DNA from: Chitinophaga pinensis
GTDB taxonomy: Bacteria > Bacteroidota > Bacteroidia > AKYH767-A > OLB10
NCBI GenBank assembly: GCA_945872015.1
Contig: CAMBYJ010000095.1
Location: 1 to 6,780, forward strand
Length of the DNA: 6,780 bases
Direction: 5' to 3'
Under the pieces are notes generated by a model, which was given only the letters and a program-made list of their open reading frames with translations, ran no database searches and was not told where the DNA came from. The position numbers and the translations under genes are program-made. Positions 1 to 5,350 of the stretch are shown in pieces (the stretch's first letter is position 1; each line of letters opens with the position of its first letter).

Positions 1-725
1 AGCCTTATGTTTTAGTTGGAAAAGGTGTTGTTTATGATACGGGTGGTATGAGCTTAAAGCCTACGCCAAACTCAATGGATAGTATGAAATGCGATATGGC
101 TGGTGGCGCTGCAGTAGGTGGAGCTATGTATGCAATAGCAAAATCAAAATTACCTGTTCATGTTATTGCTTTAGTTCCTGCAACAGATAATCGCCCTGAT
201 GGTAACGCATATGTACCGGGAGATGTTATTACCATGATGAGTGGTAAAACAGTGGAGGTGTTGAATACAGATGCTGAAGGTCGTTTGATTTTAGCAGATG
301 CATTGCATTATGCAAAAAGTCTGAAGCCTGAATTAGTGATGGAATTTTCTACATTAACAGGAGCAGCAGCAGCAGCAATTGGTCAATATGGAATTGTATC
401 AATGGGAAAAGTAAATGATGCTACTCGTGCAGAATTAGAAATAGCTGGTAATAATGTTTATGAGCGTCTTGCAGAATTTCCAATGTGGGATGAGTATGAC
501 GATTTATTAAAGTCGGATATAGCAGATTTGAAAAATATTGGCGGTCCTTATGGTGGTGCAATTACAGCTGGAAGGTTTCTTTTGAATTTTACAGATTATC
601 CATACATGCATTTTGATATTGCAGGGCCCGCATTTATAAAAGGCAACGATAGCTATAGAGGTAAAAACGGAACAGGAGTAGGTGTGAGATTAATTACGGA
701 GTTCATTAAAAACAGAGTTAAATAA
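1..725 (+). CDS. Leucyl aminopeptidase, M17 family (5' end missing)
   Basis: C-terminal catalytic part of a cytosolic M17 (PepA/LAP) metallo-aminopeptidase, which removes N-terminal residues from peptides using two metal ions. The reading frame is open from base 3, upstream of the first ATG at 48, so the gene starts outside the window and about 240 residues are visible. The family ligands are present in order: the Lys of VGKGV (21-23), the Asp of YDTGG (36-38), the Lys of SLKP (57-59), the Asp of MKCDM, and the signature NTDAEGRL near 267-290 with its Asp, Glu and Arg. The domain runs to a normal C-terminus (FIKNRVK, TAA), so nothing is lost at the 3' end. A run of five GCA codons (363-377) encodes Ala just after TLTG, a usually Ala/Gly-rich place in the family. 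pdxA follows after 15 bp on the same strand, suggesting co-transcription. The family call is secure; substrate preference cannot be read from the sequence. Confidence 0.95.
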   Translation, partial: PYVLVGKGVVYDTGGMSLKPTPNSMDSMKCDMAGGAAVGGAMYAIAKSKLPVHVIALVPATDNRPDGNAYVPGDVITMMSGKTVEVLNTDAEGRLILADALHYAKSLKPELVMEFSTLTGAAAAAIGQYGIVSMGKVNDATRAELEIAGNNVYERLAEFPMWDEYDDLLKSDIADLKNIGGPYGGAITAGRFLLNFTDYPYMHFDIAGPAFIKGNDSYRGKNGTGVGVRLITEFIKNRVK

Positions 726-740
726 TTTAAAATAATTTTT

Positions 741-1805
741 ATGAGTCACGATGGCGAAGGTAAAGTGCGCATAGGTATTACCCTGGGCGATGTAAATGGT
801 GTTGGGCCAGAAGTGGTAATGAAAGCACTTTCGGATAATCGATTATTTCAAACGATTACGCCTGTTATTTATGGTTCATCAAAAGTTATCTCGCATCATC
901 GTAAAATTTTAAATATTCAGGAATTCAATTTCAATACTGTTAAAAGTATCAACGAAGTAATCCCACGTAAAATAAACGTGATTAATTGCTGGGAAGAGGA
1001 ATTGAAAATGGAAGTAGGAACACCTTCTTCTGAAACTGGTGTTTATAGTTACAAAGCATTGCAGGCAGCAACAGCCGATTTAGCAGCTGGTAAATTGCAT
1101 GCAATTGTTACAGCTCCTCTCGATAAGCATACTGCACAACCTGCAGGAAGTGGTTTCACAGGACATACAGAATTTTTAGGCAAAGCATTTCCTAATTCAT
1201 CACCGTTAATGTTTTTAGTGTCGGGCGATTTACGCGTAGCACTTGTTACGGGACATGTGCCTGTTACAAAAGTAGCATCGCTGATTACTAAAGAAAATAT
1301 TTTGAATAAATTGAACATCATGGTTCAATCGTTAAAGCGTGATTTTGGTATTCGTAAACCACGCATTGCTGTTTTAGGATTGAATCCGCATGCAGGTGAT
1401 AATGGTGTAATCGGTAGCGAAGACATGGATATTATCGCGCCTGCTGTGAAAGCATTTAATGATAAGACTGCTGTTGTTTACGGACCTTATTCAGCTGATG
1501 GTTTATTCGGAAGCGGTCAGTATAAAAAGTTTGATGCTGTGTTGGCAATGTATCACGATCAGGGATTAATTCCTTTCAAGACGCTTGCTTTTGAAACAGG
1601 TGTGAACTTTACTGCAGGATTGCCTGTGATTCGCACATCGCCAGATCACGGAACAGGATACGATATCGCTGGTAAAGGTATTGCAAGTGAAACATCCTTG
1701 CGCGAAGCTATTTATCTGGCTATCGATATTTATAATCAGCACCAGATATTTGATGAAGTAACTGCGAATCCGTTAGCCTTCACCAAATACGGCGGCGATC
1801 GTTAA
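741..1805 (+). CDS. pdxA: 4-hydroxythreonine-4-phosphate dehydrogenase PdxA
   Basis: PdxA oxidises 4-phosphohydroxy-L-threonine with NAD(P)+. The product decarboxylates to 3-amino-2-oxopropyl phosphate, which PdxJ condenses with deoxyxylulose 5-phosphate in the DXP-dependent PLP pathway. The 354 residues span the whole family: N-terminal GITLGDVNGVGPE (about 12-24), TAPLDKH (124-130), substrate-binding GHTEFLG (141-147), and three His at 172 (GHVP), 217 (NPHAG) and 272 (YHDQG) whose spacing matches the metal ligands of the E. coli enzyme. The C-terminal TSPDHGTGYDIAGKG block (299-313) is intact. The ATG at 741 fits the N-terminal family motif well. No Shine-Dalgarno is seen, only an A/T-rich leader, which is usual in this phylum. 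It sits 15 bp behind the aminopeptidase gene and is probably transcribed with it. It ends 3 bp from the stop of the convergent S9 peptidase gene. No truncation or missing key residue is seen. Confidence 0.97.
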   Translation: MSHDGEGKVRIGITLGDVNGVGPEVVMKALSDNRLFQTITPVIYGSSKVISHHRKILNIQEFNFNTVKSINEVIPRKINVINCWEEELKMEVGTPSSETGVYSYKALQAATADLAAGKLHAIVTAPLDKHTAQPAGSGFTGHTEFLGKAFPNSSPLMFLVSGDLRVALVTGHVPVTKVASLITKENILNKLNIMVQSLKRDFGIRKPRIAVLGLNPHAGDNGVIGSEDMDIIAPAVKAFNDKTAVVYGPYSADGLFGSGQYKKFDAVLAMYHDQGLIPFKTLAFETGVNFTAGLPVIRTSPDHGTGYDIAGKGIASETSLREAIYLAIDIYNQHQIFDEVTANPLAFTKYGGDR

Positions 1806-1808
1806 TCA

Positions 1809-3929
1809 CTAAAGATTCTCTTCGAAGTATTGCAAAATCTTACCCATCAGGTGCACTCTGTCTTTTCCAGTAACATTGTGCAGGTGACCAGGGTATGGGA
1901 AGTAATCAAGTAATATATTTTTACTTACAGCTTTCTTTACAAACATTAAACTATGTTGCCATACTACAACATCATCTGATGTACCATGAATCAACATTAA
2001 TTTACCTTGTAGTTTATCCACGTAATTTAAAAGGTTGTTGTTTTTATAACCTTCGGGATTTTGTTCTGGTGTATCCATGTAACGTTCTGTGTACATAACT
2101 TCGTAGTAGCTCCAGTCGATAACTGGACCGCCAGCAACAGCCGCTTTAAATACACCGGGATGGCGCGTCATTAATGAGGTCGTCATGAAACCACCAAAGC
2201 TCCATCCATGAACACCCATACGACTTGTATCGATATACGATAATGATTTTAGGTAATCCACACCCGTTAGTTGGTCAATCATTTCAACAGTGCCTAACTG
2301 ACGGAACGTAGCTTGCTCAAATGCTTTACCTCTGCTTCCACTACCGTGATTATCCAACGTGAAAATAATGTATCCTTTCTCGGCCATGTACTGATACCAT
2401 AATTCGCCACCAGCAAGCCAGGTGTTTGTTACCATTTGTGCATGCGGACCACCATATAAATAAACGATAACAGGATATTTTTTTGTGGAGTCGAAATTTA
2501 CTGGCAACACCATACGGCAAAATAAGTCATCGCCTAATTCTGATTTTATTGTGAATAATTTAGTAGTACCAATTGCATAATTTTTCAGCGGATTTTCAGC
2601 TGTTAAAAGTATTTTGATTTCTTTTCCTTGAGAAGAAATAACTTTGATAATGCGTGGTGTATTTAATGAACTAAAATTATCGATGAAGTTTTCAGTTGTT
2701 GAATTAAATAGCGGGGTATGTACTCCATCGCCTGAAGTTAAACGTGTTGTTTTTCCAGAGCTGATAATGGTAGAGCAAAAATCTCTGTTAATACCACTGT
2801 TAATTGTTGAAGTAAAATAAATTTTATCTCCTTTCTTATTGAATCCCGCAACATCAATTACTTCCCAATTCCCTTTTGTTAACTGACGAATTAATTTACC
2901 ATTGATGTCATATAAGTATAGATGATTAAATCCATCTCTTCTGCTTTGCCAGATAAATTGCTGAGTGTTGTTTGATAAAAACTCAACAGGGTGTAGTGGT
3001 TCAGTATATTTTTCATCTTTTTCAGTGAACAGTGTTTTGATGAAATCTCCTGTAGTTGCATTATAGCTATTAAGGTTCATTTCATTTTGATCACGATTTA
3101 CTTCTGCAACGTAAACGATTTTATCATCAGGACTCCATGCAATATTTGTTAAGTAATGATCTTTCGGTAATCCCGTTTTTAAATAAGTTGTAGTGCCATT
3201 TGCTTTATTGTAAATACCAATAGTTACCTCATGACTCGTAGCTCCAGCAAAAGGATATTTAATTGATTTTTCGGATGCTGGTTTATCGTTCCAGTTGATA
3301 ATAGGATAATCAGCGACCATGCTTTGATCCATTCTGTAGAAAGCAAGTTGAGATCCGCTGTTCGACCAGAACAATCCCTTTTCAATTCCGAATTCCTCTC
3401 TATGTACACTCTTGCCATAAACTAAACCGTAGTTTCCATCAGTAGTAATTTTTTTTCCGTCAATGTAAATATTGTTATCTATAACATAAGCAACATCTCC
3501 CTGCGGACCATTTTCTGGCACTTGTGCTGTTTCAGTAAGCTTGCTTGTTTTAGTGTTTGTTATTTTCTTGCTCGATAAATCAATTGTGATTGAATTATCT
3601 CCAACTTGAATTTCAATATCGTTTGCACCTTTCCAAACTATTAGCGACCATCGCGCAAGCGTATCTTGTTTAGCGCTTTTTAAAATAGAATTAATATCAG
3701 CTAACAGATATTCTTTTTTAGTTGTAGCGGTAATGCTTTCAACTATTAGTTTATCACCTTCTGTATAACTATACGAATCTGTATTCGCTACCCATTGCAG
3801 TTGTGAAAGTCGTTTAGGTGCGAGCGTAGAGCGTTGTTGCATTACAGCTTCGTCAAGCGTTAGATTTTTCTTTTGTGCAAAAGATGCAGCGGTAACAAAT
3901 ACGAATAAAGCAATAAATGCAGCTCTCAT
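1809..3929 (-). CDS. Secreted S9 (DPP IV-type) prolyl oligopeptidase family serine peptidase
   Basis: Serine peptidase of the dipeptidyl-peptidase IV type, likely exported and removing dipeptides from peptide N-termini. Numbering is from the ATG at 3929 (706 aa). Residues 1-19 form a signal peptide (MR, hydrophobic core, ending SFAQ). A beta-propeller region covers roughly 30-450 and contains HREEFGIEKG (176-185), whose paired Glu 178-179 match the N-terminus-binding glutamates of DPP IV. The C-terminal alpha/beta-hydrolase has YGGPH (oxyanion Tyr), the nucleophile Ser577 in GWSFGG, Asp652 in GTSDD and probably His684 in GHLHN. An in-frame TTG at 3953 would add eight residues, but it lies inside a TAnnTTTG promoter box (3951-3958), so transcription should begin downstream of it. 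The ATG also places the signal peptide at the very N-terminus. It converges on pdxA with a 3-bp gap. All catalytic residues are present; the exact specificity (DPP IV or a relative) is inferred. Confidence 0.94.
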   Translation of the reverse strand: MRAAFIALFVFVTAASFAQKKNLTLDEAVMQQRSTLAPKRLSQLQWVANTDSYSYTEGDKLIVESITATTKKEYLLADINSILKSAKQDTLARWSLIVWKGANDIEIQVGDNSITIDLSSKKITNTKTSKLTETAQVPENGPQGDVAYVIDNNIYIDGKKITTDGNYGLVYGKSVHREEFGIEKGLFWSNSGSQLAFYRMDQSMVADYPIINWNDKPASEKSIKYPFAGATSHEVTIGIYNKANGTTTYLKTGLPKDHYLTNIAWSPDDKIVYVAEVNRDQNEMNLNSYNATTGDFIKTLFTEKDEKYTEPLHPVEFLSNNTQQFIWQSRRDGFNHLYLYDINGKLIRQLTKGNWEVIDVAGFNKKGDKIYFTSTINSGINRDFCSTIISSGKTTRLTSGDGVHTPLFNSTTENFIDNFSSLNTPRIIKVISSQGKEIKILLTAENPLKNYAIGTTKLFTIKSELGDDLFCRMVLPVNFDSTKKYPVIVYLYGGPHAQMVTNTWLAGGELWYQYMAEKGYIIFTLDNHGSGSRGKAFEQATFRQLGTVEMIDQLTGVDYLKSLSYIDTSRMGVHGWSFGGFMTTSLMTRHPGVFKAAVAGGPVIDWSYYEVMYTERYMDTPEQNPEGYKNNNLLNYVDKLQGKLMLIHGTSDDVVVWQHSLMFVKKAVSKNILLDYFPYPGHLHNVTGKDRVHLMGKILQYFEENL

Positions 3930-3950
3930 AAGAATAGGTTTTAGGATTGG

Positions 3951-3958
3951 CAAATGTA
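3951..3958 (-). promoter_or_regulatory. Bacteroidota -7 box for the S9 peptidase gene
   Basis: On the minus strand these bases read TACATTTG, a perfect match to TAnnTTTG. The box ends 21 nt before the ATG at 3929, giving a leader of roughly 16 nt without a Shine-Dalgarno. No clear TTG -33 element is seen; a TTTT tract lies at about the right distance. The box overlaps the alternative TTG codon at 3953 and argues against its use as a start. Confidence 0.6.
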
Positions 3959-4065
3959 CATAATTTGATAATTTGAAAATGAGTTAATGTGCTTTCTGAT
4001 TCCTCGGGATTGAAAATGAAATTTGTGATTGCTATCGAATATTGCTAATTAGTATGGTAGTTGAA

Positions 4066-4083
4066 CCCTTCGGTCCCTTCGGT
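4066..4083 (+). repeat. 9-bp tandem duplication CCCTTCGGT x2
   Basis: CCCTTCGGT occurs twice head to tail (4066-4074 and 4075-4083) and runs directly into CCCTGAGG of the first full repeat unit. It looks like a partial duplication of the GGTCCCT end of the local repeat family and marks the left edge of the GC-rich cluster. Confidence 0.75.
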
Positions 4084-4179
4084 CCCTGAGGTTCTCGTCG
4101 AGATTACTCGCGAGGCCGGGTTTCGAGAGCCTCAACCACCGGCCGAGAAACTCTCGCGACTCGAAAGAAATCAGAGACC
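4080..4179. repeat. Inverted, palindromic part of the repeat cluster
   Basis: Holds one plus-oriented repeat unit (4080-4102, CGGTCCCTGAGG then a diverged right half), an inverted copy (4121-4141, reading CGGTGGTTGAGG then CTCTCGAAA on the minus strand) and a degenerate inverted copy (4157-4179, minus strand GGTCTCTGA then TTTCGAGTCG). Bases 4087-4097 can pair with 4124-4134 (11 bp, one G-T). Competing stems exist: 4109-4114 with 4153-4158, 4114-4119 with 4139-4144, and the perfect palindrome CTCGCGAG at 4107-4114. Of the 60 bases 4081-4140, 37 are G or C, far above the flanks. No protein-coding signal is seen here. Confidence 0.75.
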
Positions 4180-4221
4180 AAAGATTTTTCGCTTCATATA
4201 TTTTTTTAATCAATTGGATTA

Positions 4222-4285
4222 TTGTCGAAGCAGGAACGGTCCCTGAGGCTCTTGAAGCGTATCGGTCGCTGAGGCTCTCGAAGCG
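4222..4285. repeat. 26-27-bp tandem repeat array abutting the GIY-YIG gene
   Basis: Two complete 23-bp units, 4237-4259 and 4263-4285, differ at two positions and are separated by TAT. A right half-unit (TTGTCGAAGC, 4222-4231) precedes them, so the GAAGC ends recur at 27- and 26-bp steps. The unit at 4263-4285 folds as an imperfect hairpin: CGCT (4267-4270) pairs with AGCG (4282-4285), GAG (4271-4273) pairs with CTC (4277-4279), with a GCT loop and a two-base GA bulge. The last unit ends four bases before the stop codon of the GIY-YIG gene. From memory, this resembles a widespread dispersed repeat of the form GGTCRCTGAG...TCGAAG seen in many bacterial genomes; I could not search for it. Confidence 0.8.
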
Positions 4286-4289
4286 CTCT

Positions 4290-4577
4290 CTACCTATCTC
4301 GATAAGCTTTTGATAATTCAGGTAATTTATAATTATCACTATTTATTAATGCAACTTTTTTTCGTCTACTCCAACCTTGAATTTGTTTTTCTCTATAAAA
4401 GGCTTCGTCAATGCAACTATGTTCTTCATAATATACAAGTTTAACTGGTAAATATTTCTTTGTATGATTTGATCCTTCTCCAATTTCATGTTGTGCTAAT
4501 CGTAAATCTAAATCGTAAGTACTACCAATATAATAGCTTCCATTCGAGCACTCAAGTATGTAAACATATCCAATCAT
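4290..4577 (-). CDS. Stand-alone GIY-YIG endonuclease domain protein (UPF0213-like)
   Basis: Small single-domain GIY-YIG nuclease (95 aa). Members cut DNA through a single metal ion; the cellular role of these stand-alone proteins is poorly known. The domain fills the protein: YVYIL (4-8, the GIY strand), YYIG (15-18), GST (18-20), Arg26 and His30 in RLAQH, and the catalytic Glu63 in REKQIQGW (62-69), followed by a basic patch SRRKK (70-74). All expected catalytic residues are present, so it should be active. No signal peptide or extra DNA-binding domain is seen. The ATG at 4577 lies 4 nt after a TAATTTTG promoter box, which supports this start and suggests a leaderless message. The gene is monocistronic. 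Directly behind its stop lies a tandem array of imperfect palindromic repeats, suggesting, by inference, that the protein recognises or mobilises them. The alternative is a DNA-repair-type nuclease that is next to the repeats by chance. Confidence 0.9.
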   Translation of the reverse strand: MIGYVYILECSNGSYYIGSTYDLDLRLAQHEIGEGSNHTKKYLPVKLVYYEEHSCIDEAFYREKQIQGWSRRKKVALINSDNYKLPELSKAYRDR

Positions 4578-4581
4578 TATG

Positions 4582-4589
4582 CAAAATTA
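4582..4589 (-). promoter_or_regulatory. Bacteroidota -7 box for the GIY-YIG gene
   Basis: Minus strand TAATTTTG, a perfect TAnnTTTG match, ending 4 nt before the ATG at 4577. No TTG -33 element is evident 17-21 nt upstream, where a 14-bp AT palindrome (4607-4620) lies. The placement predicts transcription starting at or next to the start codon. Confidence 0.55.
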
Positions 4590-4606
4590 TATGCATTCAT
4601 TTGAGA

Positions 4607-4620
4607 TTTAAAATTTTAAA
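4607..4620. repeat. 14-bp perfect AT palindrome
   Basis: TTTAAAATTTTAAA is its own reverse complement. It sits around the -30 region expected for the GIY-YIG promoter, where a regulator could bind, but an AT-only palindrome in AT-rich DNA may be chance. Confidence 0.35.
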
Positions 4621-4683
4621 CGATTGTAAATATTTAATACCAGATAATTGATGCATATGAATACAATAATAATTTTCATTGCC

Positions 4684-4707
4684 CAATTAAAATCATTCAA
4701 TTAAAAT
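4684..4707 (+). repeat. Direct repeat CAATTAAAAT x2
   Basis: CAATTAAAAT occurs at 4684-4693 and 4698-4707 (14-bp period), just upstream of the ribE -33 element. It could be a regulator site or an UP-like AT tract; the sequence is too simple to decide. No FMN riboswitch-like conserved structure is apparent between 4578 and 4752. Confidence 0.35.
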
Positions 4708-4720
4708 TTAATTTCTAAAC

Positions 4721-4748
4721 TTGTTTAAAATTCCCTTTGCTATCTTTA
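4721..4748 (+). promoter_or_regulatory. Bacteroidota promoter for ribE
   Basis: TTG at 4721-4723, a 17-bp spacer, then TATCTTTA at 4741-4748, which matches TAnnTTTG except for the last base. The box ends 4 nt before the ATG at 4753, leaving almost no room for a leader and none for an FMN riboswitch downstream of the start site. Confidence 0.5.
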
Positions 4749-4752
4749 CAAC

Positions 4753-5349
4753 ATGTTTACAGGAATCATCGAGTCGATTGCGGAAGTGGTAGAAATAAAG
4801 CAATCGCAAAGCAATATTACCTTCGGATTTAAATGCTCGTTTACAAGCGAACTTAAAATAGATCAGAGTGTAGCACACAATGGCGTTTGCTTGACTGTTA
4901 TAGATATAACTGGCGATACCTATTACGTAACAGCTATTGCAGAAACGCTTTCAAAAACAAACCTCGGACATTTACAAGTAGGTTCTAAAGTAAACATCGA
5001 ACGTTGCATGGTTGCGGGTTCTCGCCTCGATGGACACATTGTACAAGGTCACGTAGATGAAACAGCAACGCTAGCGCAAATTGACGAGGTGGATGGTAGC
5101 TGGATATTTTATTTTCAGTATGATAAAAACAGTCAGCATTACACAGTAATAAAAGGATCTATTTGTGTGAATGGTGTTAGCCTAACAGTGGTAGAATCAT
5201 CGAAAGGAAGTTTTTCGGTTGCTATTATTCCTTATACCTATGAGCATACAATTTTTCAATATCTGAATGTTGGAGATACTGTCAATCTCGAATTTGATAT
5301 TCTTGGAAAGTATGTTGCGCAATACATGAAAAATATTACGGAGCAATAA
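4753..5349 (+). CDS. ribE: Riboflavin synthase (alpha chain)
   Basis: Riboflavin synthase dismutates two molecules of 6,7-dimethyl-8-ribityllumazine into riboflavin and a pyrimidinedione, the last step of riboflavin synthesis in the cytosol. The 198 aa match the family's usual length of about 200. The N-terminus MFTGIIE is the family's diagnostic start and fixes the ATG at 4753. Two lumazine-binding barrels are visible: the first carries NGVCLTV (43-49), the second NGVSLTV (140-146), separated by SRLDGHIVQGHVD (90-102). It has its own promoter and does not sit beside other rib genes in this window, so it appears unlinked from ribBA, ribD and ribH. The gene is convergent with rlmN and its stop is one base from the rlmN stop. 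No missing residues are seen. The symbol follows common bacterial use; E. coli literature also uses ribC. Confidence 0.97.
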   Translation: MFTGIIESIAEVVEIKQSQSNITFGFKCSFTSELKIDQSVAHNGVCLTVIDITGDTYYVTAIAETLSKTNLGHLQVGSKVNIERCMVAGSRLDGHIVQGHVDETATLAQIDEVDGSWIFYFQYDKNSQHYTVIKGSICVNGVSLTVVESSKGSFSVAIIPYTYEHTIFQYLNVGDTVNLEFDILGKYVAQYMKNITEQ

Positions 5350-5350
5350 T

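Larger units (their letters stand above)
3930..4289. other. Gene-free stretch between S9 peptidase and GIY-YIG genes
   Basis: About 360 bp without a credible gene. Bases 3930-3960 hold the peptidase leader and promoter box. From 3961 to 4065 the DNA is AT-rich, with only a short ATTGCTA duplication (4028-4034 and 4041-4047). From 4066 to 4285 lies the repeat cluster, interrupted by an AT-rich stretch (about 4181-4221) with a T-run at 4201-4207. Open frames here on both strands are by-products of the GC-rich repeats. Confidence 0.8.

Noticed and set aside
363..377. Five GCA repeats in the aminopeptidase gene as a phase-variation tract
   Set aside because: The unit is a triplet, so slippage would not shift the frame, and Ala-rich sequence after TLTG is normal in the family.
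733..740. TAATTTTT just before pdxA as a promoter
   Set aside because: It lacks the final G and abuts the ATG in a homopolymeric AT stretch. Co-transcription with the aminopeptidase gene explains the 15-bp gap better.
1049..1321. Minus-strand open frame inside pdxA
   Set aside because: Shadow of a strongly supported gene; no family resemblance or start signal.
4061..4246. Plus-strand open frame of 61 codons in the repeat cluster
   Set aside because: Same cause: it reads through inverted repeat copies, has no domain, and has no TAnnTTTG box before its start.
4222..4285. Possible CRISPR array
   Set aside because: Units are 23 bp with 3-5-bp spacers, the repeats themselves vary, copies occur in both orientations nearby, and no cas genes are present. 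This is an interspersed palindromic repeat, not repeat-spacer architecture.
4237..4285. Repeat hairpins as an intrinsic terminator for the GIY-YIG gene
   Set aside because: On the minus strand no U-run follows the hairpins; the T-run at 4201-4207 becomes A on that strand. Weak termination cannot be excluded, but the sequence does not support the call.
4049..4339. Minus-strand open frame of 96 codons across the repeat cluster, overlapping the GIY-YIG 3' end
   Set aside because: It is open because the GC-rich repeats lack stops in this frame. The peptide has repeat-derived Arg/Ser-rich content, no recognisable domain and no promoter or start context, and it overlaps a well-supported gene.
4578..4752. 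FMN riboswitch ahead of ribE
   Set aside because: The likely promoter ends 4 nt before the ribE ATG, and the AT-rich spacer lacks the G/C-rich conserved core expected of that riboswitch.
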